DNA from: Symsagittifera roscoffensis
Lineage: Eukaryota; Xenacoelomorpha; Acoela; Convolutidae
Length of the DNA: 64,000 nt
NCBI RefSeq assembly: GCF_963678635.1
Contig: NC_087062.1
Span: forward strand, 24,386,177 to 24,450,176
Direction: 5' to 3'
Part shown: positions 46,935 through 58,156 of the stretch, in pieces
How the letters are laid out: every line of letters starts with the position of its first letter
Numbering within the stretch: position 1 is the stretch's first letter
Notes under the pieces: generated by a model
Told to the model about the DNA's origin: nothing
Database searches by the model: none
The model's input: only the letters and a program-made list of their open reading frames with translations
Program-made: the position numbers and the translations under genes

Positions 46935-47220
46935 ATCCAACCACACGCTATTCAAAGTATGAAGAGAAGTATTAAGCTGATAGTAACGAAGAAACATTAG
47001 AATAAAAAGCATGCCCCAACTCAACTTGGAACGAATTCTCAGCCAAATTAAATTGCCGCGAACGCGTTTAAATCATAAAATAGCTCCCACAATATTTGTG
47101 CCAGATAAAACTTGCTAAAAAATCATTCCGCCGAAAAGGGCAAGTTCACGGGTCGAAATTGGTCTGGAGAAAGAAAACACCATACCACAAACTTTCCTTT
47201 TCTTCACAATTCGGAACAAC
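46935..47220 (-). repeat. HINE-like repeat, decayed reverse copy
   Basis: Blocks CACACGCTATTCAAAGT, CAACTTGGAACGAATTCTCA, AAATTGCCGCGAACGCG and GGTCTGGAGAAAGAAAACAC, in the order of the reverse consensus. The termini are eroded. Confidence 0.55.
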
Positions 47221-48073
47221 AAAACTGCTTATATTGCAATGAAACTTTAGATAGTGCAGCTGTTTGCTAATCGCAATGAGAAAATTGATCAAATAATTAA
47301 GAAAATAAATAAAATAAAATTTTGAACTTTTTCCATTATTTAATTTTACTTTTAAAAAAGCTCCTTACTGTATTCCTTTTGCGTCTAGTAACGATGGACC
47401 AACATCAAAATTCTCGTATCAAGTATCACGGATAGGCTTTTAATGATCTGAATACTCATTAACATCGACGAAAAAGTTTTTTCTAAAAGGAGTAATTAGT
47501 CGAAAAAAAACGCACATAAAATTTAGTTTTTTTGCTGTTAATTTTTTCTCCATATCAAATTACCAAAAGTCGATATTAACTATTTTGTTGAATTTAATGA
47601 AGCTACATCAATGGCTCAATTTTTTATGAAACGCTCCGCGATACAGAATTTTTTAATTTAACCTTTGATTCACAAAACGAAGCCAAAAATTACCTAATTT
47701 CGGGATAAAAATAAAAGCCAGAACTTCGTAAACTAAATTGCATAGAGATATTTTGTTAAACATTCTACTTAGCTTCTCGTATAATATCAACCGAATCAAA
47801 CAAAATTTTTAAAGTCGCATTTAAAGTTTCCAATTTCGTTTTTTTTGCAAGATAAATTGACAAGTCTGTATTATTTCATTTCAAGTACAAACCGAAACAA
47901 AAGTGTGTTTTCCATCTCTTCAAAATAAGAAGTTAAACAGAAAAAGGAATTCCTCAATTGCCAGAGACCAAATATTTTACCTCAATTCAATTAAGAACGA
48001 TTATTTGAGCGGGAATCAAATCGATTTTAAACTTTGCTAGTTGTTTAAAAATATGTTCTAGAGCCCGCAAAAA

Positions 48074-48350
48074 TTTTTTTGTTCCATATAAAAGACCCAA
48101 TGGTAAACTTTTAGCTAAACCAAATGTAAGTCAAATGAAAAACCTTTTTGTTTTTTCGAAAATTTTTAAAGACACTGTCGTATCGACCGCAAAATTAATA
48201 CGAGTTCCATATACGAGTTTTTTTGTTCCATATAAAAGACCCAATGGTAAACTTTTAGCTAAACCAAATGCAAGTCAAAGGAAAAACCTTATTGTTTTTT
48301 CGAAAATTTTTAAAGACACTGTCGTATCGACCGCAAAAGTAATACGAGAA
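48074..48350 (+). repeat. 144-bp tandem duplication within an open frame
   Basis: Two units offset by exactly 144 bp (TTTTTTTGTTCCATATAAAA at 48074 and 48218) are nearly identical. 144 is a multiple of three, and one frame stays open across both to a stop at 48365. The repeated peptide contains NLFVFSKIFKDTVVSTAK. I know no family for it, and there is no clear initiator upstream of the first unit. It is probably a recent local duplication, possibly a decayed coding fragment. Confidence 0.6.
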
Positions 48351-49219
48351 AAAAATCCACGCTAAAATATTTCATTGTTTTTTCAAAAACCATTAACCAT
48401 TATTTTTTGAGACTCTCGTTCATCTACAGCAACTTGCATCAAAAACAACCAAACAGAAAGTGATTCTTTTTTAAAATAGAAATTGAATTTATTTTTTCTT
48501 ATTATAAAATTCGTGGTCATGCCTGAAATTTAAAGTTTCTGTTCAATCAAAATAAGTAATCAAAACAGCATCGACCGAAACACTTTTGCAGAAATTGTTT
48601 TAAAAAAGAACATCTCGAAACTTATATTTTCAGAAAAAGTGCGAAGTTCTTTGATGTCGCTTTTTGATCCATATAAGTAAACAGCCATCTATCTCACTAG
48701 TTATTCGAATCACCACAATAGGACAACAAGATACTATCCGGAGCTTTCCACTAAAGCTCAAATAACGACTGAAAATGCTTTAAAATGACAAATCATTAAA
48801 TATCTTATACTACCTGATATCGCAAGAAAAACAGCGAAAATGAATCTATTGTTCGTTCCCGTTATGTTTTGGACAACTTGGATTTAAAAGCTGAATTGCA
48901 GGTACTTTTTGACCCAATTTTTGAAAAAAATCACGGAACTTTAATTTTTGTGACCTCTGTTATTTTTTTCCAGAAAAAAATCAGAATATTTCATGCCAAG
49001 ATTGCCGGTTCAACTATTGAGATTCAAGATATAATAAGTTGACCCTCGTATTTGGGCCGAAAAAATTTGAGATTTTTTTTGTCGTCAAAATGTGCGCAAA
49101 ACGGTTACGGTTAAAAACAAACTTTAATAAAAATTACTAGATTGTTGCGCTACGAACAGCATTGTTTTTTGTTTTTAATAGCTGAATTTTTTGCTCTAAA
49201 AAACTTGCTTTTTTTAAAT

Positions 49220-49710
49220 TCAACTTTCGAAGAAAGTGACCGAATATTTGTGCTCAGGCTCTTTTTTCCTTTAGAAAAATTTGACCTATTAACTAGAAAG
49301 TTTTGACGGAATTTTTACATCAGCCAAAATTTGTTACGGTTTTGCGCCCAAATTTTAAAAGTTAAATTACGTGTATTCTTTTCTCACAAAATTATTGGGG
49401 ACTAAAAATTTTCAAGTTGGAACAATTAACGCGCGATATAATTCATGCAATTTACGCGTAAGCGGAGATTTAATCCAAATTAAATTGTTCCAATTCAATG
49501 TGAGACATACATATTTTTTGATCTGTTCAATAATTTTCTAATTATTCTAAATGTAACAATTTGTACTTAACATAGTTTGTGGGGATGAATTTCAAGAAAC
49601 ACAAAAAAAAAAATTTATTTTTGAAAATTTCAGCCAGTTTTTAACGGAAACAGTTATTACATGGACATTAAATGGCAGCCCACTTAATCTTGATGCGAGT
49701 AGTCTTGTAT
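49220..49710 (+). repeat. HINE-like repeat, diverged forward copy
   Basis: CAACTTTCGAAGAAAGTGAC and CGAATATTTGTGCTCAGG at the start. Middle AACGCGCGATATAATTCATG and TACGCGTAAGCGGAGATTTA. End CTTGATGCGAGTAGTCTTGT. Confidence 0.75.
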
Positions 49711-51446
49711 CACTGTGTACTTTACACTTAAGATGGCGTATAAGCGTTTGGTTTTCACACAAAATCACATTTTTTCACCTTCTTTTTTTAAAACGGACAT
49801 TCTTCCATTGACCTTGAAAGCCATTTGGAACCTTCAGGGTTCAACCTTGATATAAGAGTTGTATACTACTTTTTAACTCGGGGTTGACCCCGCGATGCTC
49901 GTGGGCCACGCCGGTTAAAATGGAACGCGAGTTCTTTACGCAAGGCAAATTGTCACTCACTAAAAAAGAGTTCTATACTGAAACGATGAAGTTTTCTTGT
50001 AATAAACTATGCAATTCAATTGGAAATATATCATTCTTACCTTTTTGCTATTTTGAGACGTGTCATCCATGATCGGATAACTTACTTTAAAAGTAAATAA
50101 TTACGCTGAAATGAATGAACCGAATATTTTCCTCGGATGTCAAGACGGTCCGGTTTTGAAAGATGAGTCAGTCTACTAATTTCTAATAGGGCGATACGGC
50201 CAAAAAGCCGCAAACTGAACTCATTTCGGCAGTCTAAACCTGTTATTTATGTCAAATTCGTTCGGTATTAAACATTATAACATAAACAATGAAGTTGAAG
50301 TTTGTGAAAGTGAAAGTGACAATAATAAATTATGTCTTTGTTTCTTCTAGTCATAAAAGTTACCAACAGAACTTGTGATAGGATTGATTTAACTTCAAAA
50401 ATTTTCTCAGTAACGCGGAAACTAATAGTAATAAAACTCTTAAGGTGAAAGGAAAAACTGCAACAGTTTACCTAAACCAAATCAAACTTTAGTTCTTTCG
50501 ACGTCATAGACTTAAAGCCATGATGTTTAGACTTTCATGCCAAATTACCTTTCAGCGAAAACCAAAATGGAAAAAGTATGCAGACTGCGCAAAGAATTCA
50601 ACAAGGAAAACACGGTACAGTTTAGAAAGGTAAAGGAGAACCATAAACTTAGGATTAAATTGACGATTCAGTCCAAATGTTCACTCAAAAACACCTAAGA
50701 AGAAACATACAGTTTTGGACTAACAGATCGATTTGGCATCCGGACCAAATACGTCAAAAAAGAATTCAGGAAATTGCAAAGAATTATTTTGATGTGATGA
50801 AATCCTTAGAAAGGCAAATTAATATATGAAGTTTCCGTTTAGTAACTTTTCGAAACGCAAATGATGTTTTATAAAATCTTATTTAGGATTTTACGGCCAC
50901 AACTAAAATAAAAAGAAATAAACCACTATGTCTTACGAATTTCTCAAAGGTAATTTTTGAACAGTTTAATATGCCACCCAAGGCTACAAGACAGAAAAGC
51001 CACAGGAGACTTTGGGACCTGTCTGTTTCAATTTCACCTGCTGTTTTGAGTTTTTAGGAACTCGTATAATGATCGATTTGAAAACAAGCTCTGAAACACC
51101 CTCAAGACTTAAGTATAAAAGGACGAAATCTTTATTAATACCATATCACAAACGTTCGAGAAAAGAAAAGAAGACAAATCTCTTTACACAATCACGAACC
51201 GCTCCAGAAATATAAATAAGTTTGATACTTCAATGCAAAAGCTCTGGCCTCTTTTAAGCCCATTTAAACCTTTTGTTTTCATTGACTTTAAAAAAACGTG
51301 GCAGTTTTTTTAAATTTCAGACTGAAAAAAATGTGTCTCAACTGTTCTCGGCTAACTGGTTTTTCGTCCTGGATATTCATTCACTTAAAAGACTTAGCTC
51401 GCCCCAATGTTTCCGCGCTTGTTTGTTGGCTGGGAGAACCCATAGT

Positions 51447-51490
51447 TATGCCTCTGTAAACCCATAGAACTGCTGGTTTACAGAGGCATA
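51447..51490. repeat. 16-bp perfect hairpin
   Basis: TATGCCTCTGTAAACC at 51447-51462 and GGTTTACAGAGGCATA at 51475-51490, with a 12-nt loop CATAGAACTGCT. The flanks are not extensively complementary. Confidence 0.8.
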
Positions 51491-51683
51491 GCAGAATACT
51501 GGGAGAAAATAACTGGGCGCTAAATTGTTTCAAATGAAACTGAATATAAATAGCCATCAAAGATTGTCCAACTAACTATCACGAACACTGGGTCCAATTT
51601 GAGCACTGAATTGTCTCCTTTCAAAGCAAGCTGGTTATTGGCAAACAATTAAAGCTAAATTTGTTTGATCGGTTAGAAAACAG

Positions 51684-51871
51684 ACAAGACTGCTCGTAGC
51701 AATACGAAGTCCAGAAATTTCCGAATGCCTGATAAAATATATAGAGTAGTTTTTGCTTTACGCAAAATTGAATTTTTCAGAATTTTTTTTCAGATATTTA
51801 TTGAAAATTAAGAAAAATTGAACCGAGAAAAAAAACCACACCGTCTGTCATTTTCTTCGAAAGTTGGCACA
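51684..51871 (-). repeat. HINE-like repeat with internal deletion
   Basis: Plus strand begins GACAAGACTGCTCGTAGCAA and ends GTCATTTTCTTCGAAAGTTG. About 190 bp remain and the central GCGCG block is missing. Confidence 0.6.
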
Positions 51872-52324
51872 AAAAGAAAAGAACCCAGTTTGGTTTGAAA
51901 AACAACCTAAATAGAAAAATATGGATTTTCAAATATCTTCTGGATTATCGTCATAATTTTTTCCGAAAGCTGCGGAGTAAGTTTCATATTTGTACAAACA
52001 AGGGAGTTGGCGTTAGCACATGGACTCCAAAAACCTCGAACTTGATTATTAGCGAATTTGGTGAAAAAATTTTTAATTTATTTAGTCGCTTTGGGTAGAA
52101 ACAACGTACACAAATTAACACTTGACACGCCTCAATAACTTGTTAATTTTTGCTCAAATTTGGTTTTTTTTAGTTAAAGAGGAATTGTATGGCTTCTCAA
52201 ACACTGCTTAATGATAGGAAATGAAACAAAATCGAAGGAAAAAAGTTGCTGGTTAGGTTCAACTTTTTAAAGATAAGATTTAAAAAAGCAACTATTCTGT
52301 TTAGAATGAGGACAGAATGAGGAA

Positions 52325-52625
52325 GGGCGGATTTAGAAGGAAGACAGGCGCCCCCCCCCCCGCACCCTCTTTAGGAATTGGACCCACTGCCGATCCAAGA
52401 GAGCGCATTTTTGAAGGAGAGCACATCGGAAAAACGCAATTTTTTGTCCAAATTTTTATAAAAAGTGCCTAAAAACTTGTTTTTGGGTCCGTTTTTTGCT
52501 AAAAGTTTGCCTGCGGCGCAAATAATTTGAACAAAAATGGGTCTTTATATTAGTTTAGGATAGCTCAGAAAATCTGTTTGGTCAACTTTTTCAATACTGG
52601 GTGCGCCCCAGATTCTAGGCCTTGT
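52325..52625. repeat. DNA-transposon-like repeat, family 2, second copy
   Basis: Begins AAGGGCGGATTTAGAAGG with a C-run (GCGCCCCCCCCC), then CCACTGCCGATCCAAGAG, as in the reversed fragment at about 10836-10916. It then has TTTGCCTGCGGCGCA, shared with 38945-39310. It ends GGTGCGCCCCAGATTCTAGG, whose reverse complement resembles its own start, so degenerate terminal inverted repeats are likely. Confidence 0.55.
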
Positions 52626-55600
52626 TCATTAAATGAATTAATCACAACTTTGACCATGTGATAAAACAGAATTTGCTAACGAGGGGCAAGTCCGCCCTAA
52701 AAATTGCGCAAGTCCGCTGAATTATTTGCTTGCGCATTAATTTTTCACTTGCTGATCAATATAATTCTCCTAAAATCAAGAAATCGCAGTTATCGAAAAT
52801 TCAACAAAAGATTTCAAAAACTATTTCAGGACAAAGGAAAAAACATTCCCTATCTTACGACTTGCAAAGCTGTTGATATTTTCAAGCATGTTCAGAGATT
52901 GCAAAACTTTTTAAATGAAGGACATGATTTTGAACTTAACCAATGCAAAGTAACAAAAGCTGGTTTGCTCTAACTATGAAAAGAAAGCTTGAAAAAACTC
53001 CCGCTGCGCCTGAAGGAAATTTAGCTTGATCGCTCTTCCAGATACCATTATAAATATTATTACAAAAAAACGCTTTCCAAGGGAACAAAAAATTGCCCGA
53101 TTTGTTGAAGAAGTCGTGCGACATAAGTTTTTTATAACCGAATGCGGCCGGAGATGGCTATGACAATTCAAAAATATTGAATTCATCTGGGCAAGGTGCA
53201 ATTATACTCATCAGAAATGAAGCAGACACTGAAGATTTTTGCCGACAGTGCGATATGTTTGTTCAAAAATTCTAAGACCCCAGATGTCGAGGTGTTTTCC
53301 GAGAAATTTCCGTTCTTAACAGATCACTAAGTACTGGAAGGAATAGAGTCTGTTTGACAACAGGAAATTCAGCTACCACAAAATTCTTTAAAAATTAAAG
53401 CCTTTCTCCGCATTTCCAATTTTTTTTGTTCAAAAGGTAGCACAAAATCGACGTTACTTTTTAGTCTGGTTTTGTCAGTTGCCTTCAATGCAAGCGATCA
53501 CAAAACCCCTTCTCAAGTTTGATGAGACTTCTGAAAATTGTTTTCATGAGACTTCTGAAAATCGAGTGAAGCGGTTTTCTCAGAAGAGGCCCAGAGAGTT
53601 TTAACCAAGGAAAGCATTTCGAAACTTATTTGCAATCTCCAAGAGCTTTCAAAAGGTTCCGCACGCGGTCCCTTGCTTTTCACTTTGTATCTACTTCCGC
53701 TCGAGCGCATCCTTGAAAACATGTTCAAGCTGATTATCAGATTTTTTTGCCTTTGCAGTTTTACTGGGCCACTAATATTGTTAGACTTCATGAAGTAATC
53801 AATAACAAAAAACTTTATGAACAAAGAAAACTGCTGCAGCATGGGGATATTTCTCACAGCTCACAGCATCGGCACAGACGTATAATTTCGGTTCAGTACA
53901 ATCAACTTTTTCCTCAAAATTTTTTTGGACTCATTGATATTTTTGACTTGAGTTCTGCTTTTCTAAATAATGTTTGATGTCTTGTCACTTATATATTTAG
54001 TCCTAAAAGTATGATTGGCTCATTGTTTGACTTTTAAAACCATTTCTTAGCCATTGAAAATACTCATGCGTCAAATTGACAACAAGTGCTCCAATACACA
54101 TATGATGACTTCTTATTGCAACATTTGACCGAATCACTTAGATTAGCTTAAGATTCTGATGAGCAGAAAGGGCAGACAGTGCAAACGATACCAGTAATCT
54201 GCATCATTTTTGACCTCAGCTCACATGCAAACATTTCTCACGAGCTATGTTTTTTTTCGGGAGTTGGCCCAACTTTAAACTCGTTCAATTGTCATGCTTT
54301 AAAACCTGTTTTTTATTGAAGCGTGTAAAATTTTCAATTTTTTCTTTCATTGCTAATTTTTTTACAGGAAAACTGAGTACCTTTAAAATCACAACTAAAA
54401 ATCATAATCAGAATGTGATGTATGATACGGATAAAAAAACTCGGAATGGTGTCCAACTAGTTTAACACCGGTGAATAGAATTATCAATGAAAAAAATCTA
54501 TAATTTTCATACCAGATAACTCTTATTTCATTTCCAATCATCAAATGTTATTGTTCGTTGTTTAATTTCTAAATAAATGTTAGAAAGATCTGTATCGAGC
54601 AGAAGACTGCAAAAATTGACTACGTATCACAATTTCATACAAAAAAGCGTATCATAAAATTCCATGCCTGAGTTCTATGGAAAAATTGCTTACCATACGA
54701 CTTCCATTATATGAAAAATGTAATATAATCGTTTTTTCCATACAGAAATTTCAAACTTGAGGAAAGTTTTTTCAGTTCTTATTATAGTCGCTAAACCAGT
54801 CTTTTTTTTGAACGTTTTTTTTGCATGCTAAATTTTCAAATTTTTTCAGTAATTACTTTTTCAGTTATAATTTTTGAATTATAATTTCAAGTTAAATTCA
54901 ATTTTTATCTGAATTGGCATTAGCATCTGCTATATCTGCAATTCAGTGCCTTTTAACCTCATTTGTAAAAAAAAAGGACTCAAATATAACTCCAAACACG
55001 AAAAAGTTACAAAGAAAAAAACTCTTGTCATAGAACTCCCAAGTGGCAGAAGTGTTAACCATTTAGTTCCCTTGTATGGAAAAAATGCTTATCATGTGAT
55101 CTCTATACAATGTTTTTTTTTTACTCTATGGAATTGTATGAAACTGTATGATTAGTTTTTTTTGTCCATAGTATGAAATTGTATGATCAGAAGTTTTAGT
55201 CAACCCGGGTACTGGCAATCTCGCTGCAATTTTGATTTTGATTAAATGTAAAAAGCATCATCTATTGGTTTGGATTCATTTATGCAAGGTAAAAAACAAA
55301 GAGCAACAATATCAGCTGATCTGCATAAAACTTGCCTGATCTGAAAAAGTAAGTTCCTGAAATATCAAGATTCGAGATTTTTCAATATATCTATACGCAA
55401 TTGGTTTTTTGAAAAATAACAAGCAATTTAAATAAGAATTATTCGAAAAGTAATTTTTTCTCAAAAAAGGAGACAATAATACTTACGAAAGTTATTTTTG
55501 ATAATATTATGTAATCAAATATTATTAAATTAAAAGAATGATAAATGCTAAGCAATTTGGTAGATCTAAATTCTTTTGAATATGCTTCAAATAAGATTTT

Positions 55601-55836
55601 GTATGGAGAGATTGAGGCTTATACAATTATTTGAGCGGAGTGTTGAGTGTTGTTTTTTAATGAAAATTTTGTTACTCACGTAAAACTCCAACGAAAAATT
55701 GTTGATTGATCTAAGTAGAAAATGCAAAAACTTGCACATAGAAAAACAAAGCACTTTAAAAACAATTTCAAAAAATTCAAAATAAAAAAAAGAGATTTAA
55801 AACAGGAAAAATAATTGAAATTAGAGCAGCAGCCCT

Positions 55837-56291
55837 AAAGTTTCAACTTTTGAAAGTTTTTTCCAGACAAATTTAGCTTTTTTAATTAGCAGTTTCTGAC
55901 GAAACATTTATGCAATCTATATGGTAAGAAAGCCTTAAGATCAATTTGAAGCAATGTTTTTACCTTTGATTGTTTTTCATGAAGATAAAAGGCTTTGAAA
56001 AGCCCCGTTTTGACCAACTTGAAATTATTAATGCGCGCAAAACTCCTCGTTAACTTTAACTCGTAACGTAGGCAGCAAAAAAAACCGTCTGTTTTAGTAA
56101 ATCATTCTGCATATAACTGACGCAAACTAATTATTGCATATTTTGCGTTGAAAGACACAAAAAATGTCATTTTAGACTTCAGATGGCGTGTGGGTGGAAA
56201 TTTTCATTCAGGAAAAAAGTATAAATTAACTTTTTGTATTCACGAAATGTGCCAGTCGGTCATAATTGGAAGTTTGACCTTGAGAAGAGCA
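55837..56291 (+). repeat. HINE-like repeat, decayed forward copy next to the retrotransposon
   Basis: GTTTCAACTTTTGAAAG start, then CCAGACAAATTTAGCTTTTT, AATTAGCAGTTTCTGACG, ATTAATGCGCGCAAAACTCC, ATGGCGTGTGGGTGG and GCCAGTCGGTCAT. It is the last copy before the composition change near 56400 and bounds the retrotransposon on its left. Confidence 0.6.
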
Positions 56292-56973
56292 GAAAACACT
56301 TGATTTTGTAGTGAAATTTAATTTTTCAAAATTTCGAATGGAACATGTCATGCACGATTTTCTCGCGATAACTGAAAATCAGAAAAAGAAAAGAGAACAA
56401 TTTTAGAACAATTGCGGGAAAGTTGTCAGATAAAAACGAGTGGGAAATTGCTATTCGCAATTTCCATCATAGTGAACAAGAGTAGAGCTGTCCTATCTGA
56501 AATAGAAGACAGAGTATTCCCGAGAGAGTAATCATTCGAACTGGACCAGAGTGAACCTTCGACGGAAAGGTGGACAGCTTGAGTGTCCCAATGGTCCACA
56601 TAAAACTTCGTTCTTGAGTTCAAACTTACCCTTACCATTCAAACTGATAAACATTGAACTTATCTAGTTACCTTAGTTAATTCTAGAGTTGCTCACCCAT
56701 TTAATTACTTCCTGGTTCTTGAGCGCATCAACATGTGAGTCCTTAATTTAAATTTCTAGAGTGTGTTTTACGATTGTTATGTTGAGGTAAGGCGAGTTTT
56801 AGGTTGATCCATCTGAAATGGATCAAAGTTACACTGTCTAATAAAAAGTAACTTAACGGATTGTTCCAACCCGGTTTTTAACGGCGTTCATGTATTTTGG
56901 GTATCTAGAGACCTAAGTATGGGGACGTTTCTAATTCTAGAGTGGGGGGATATTTTAGTAGTAGCCTTTAAGC

Positions 56974-58156
56974 TGTAACGGGTCGTAGTCTCATGTCACA
57001 AGCGAACCGAACTGGCTCCGACCGTTCTTGAGGTAGAAAAACACAAGAGATAGTGTCCCTGACCCTTGAGCCAGTGGTTATAGGGCCTATTTTTTATTAA
57101 GCCTCATGTGTGACTGTAGTAGACGAATGTTACATAGTGTTTTTATGGCGCTCCTGGGTGTTTACGACATCAAGACTACGGAGTCGAACCTACTTGAGAC
57201 AGCTTCGGGCTGAATGCCCATTCTAGAGTACCGGCGGTACGGTTCGACAGGAACGTGCAAACCTTCCGGTTGTACCGTGATAGCTTTTTAAGAAAACTCG
57301 AGAAAATTTCCTGGTACGCTCTCCGAACGAGGCTTAGCTAACCGAGTAAAGGGGGGCAACTAGGGGGACAAAAACACGAGCAAAAAGACAGAAAGCAAAA
57401 CAAAAACCAAAAAAGAATAGAAAAAGGAACAAAAACCATAAAACGAAAAAAGACAGTGACTTTGACACCAGATTAGTTGGATCAAACCTTTATATTAATT
57501 AAATAGTATACCCATACTGTTTTACAAGTTCGATCGTTTCGATCAACCTAGCAATTTAAACCAGTAAACTGAATAAAGTGCCCGAAGTGGGGCGTTGTCA
57601 AGGGTTTTCAGATAGCTTGGAACTTAGCTGGACCAATAGGAGACTTGACTGGAAGAGGTGACCAGCCGAGTGGGAAAGTGGTTCAGGGACACTTGAGCTG
57701 AACCAATAGGAGACTTGATTGGAAGAGGTGACCAGCCGAGTGGGAAAGTGGTTCAGGGACACTTAGCTGAACCAATAGGAGACTGGACTGGAACAGGTGA
57801 CCAGTCGAGTGGGAAAGCAGCCAAGAGGGATTTGGCAATTCTCGAGTTCTCAAGTTGGGCAGAACGGGTATCGTTAGAATCCACATTACATTATAGGAGA
57901 TAAGTGTAAAATTGGATAAGCGAAATCCCCCAGTTTTGAGGAACGTTTTTACTTGAGCAGGCCTGGAAACAGGTCTACGGTTTTCTCTTGAGAGGTTTAG
58001 CACCCGGCGCTTAAAGTAATTTTTAGGCTTAAGAAGGGGGGCTAGAAAGGGGGGAGGTTAGAAGGGGGACTGGTTAAGTTAGAGGTTGGCGGTTGTAAAT
58101 TGTAAAAAGGGGGAAATTAGAGTAACTAATTAGTCGACATCGTTGACTTAGTTACA
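56974..58156 (+). mobile_element. Candidate 5' LTR of the Ty3/gypsy element
   Basis: This segment begins TGTAAC and ends GTTACA, a 6-bp inverted terminus with TG...CA ends as in many Ty3/gypsy LTRs. Inside are a purine-rich tract (57343-57460), TATA-like TATATTAATTAAATAGTATA (57490-57510), AATAAA (57572) and a triplicated CCAAT-box repeat. The 3' LTR lies outside the window, so the boundaries are only a proposal. A TGG triplet that could start a primer-binding site is at 58188 (TGGAGATCCAAAATTC), 31 nt past the proposed end and not a clean tRNA match. Confidence 0.35.
57626..57820 (+). repeat. Triplicated 70-bp CCAAT repeat
   Basis: Units start AGCTGRACCAATAGGAGACT at 57626, 57696 and 57765 (70 and 69 bp apart). 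They share GGTGACCAGYCGAGTGGGAA and, in the first two, GTGGTTCAGGGACACTT. Each holds a CCAAT box. Arrays of this size in LTRs usually act as transcriptional enhancers. That role is inferred here. Confidence 0.85.

Larger units (their letters stand above)
43997..55836. other. Gene-poor region, no supported gene
   Basis: Apart from the repeats listed, I see only short open frames with no recognisable domain. The stretch 52700-53950 has slightly better frame openness but repeated stops in every frame and no family I can name. It may be a decayed coding fragment. Direct duplications of TATGAAATTGTATGAT-type sequence occur near 55125-55190. Confidence 0.45.

Noticed and set aside
52700-53960. Possible decayed coding gene or transposase
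   Set aside because: Frame openness is slightly raised, but every frame has repeated stops and I recognise no motif. Not enough to call a pseudogene.
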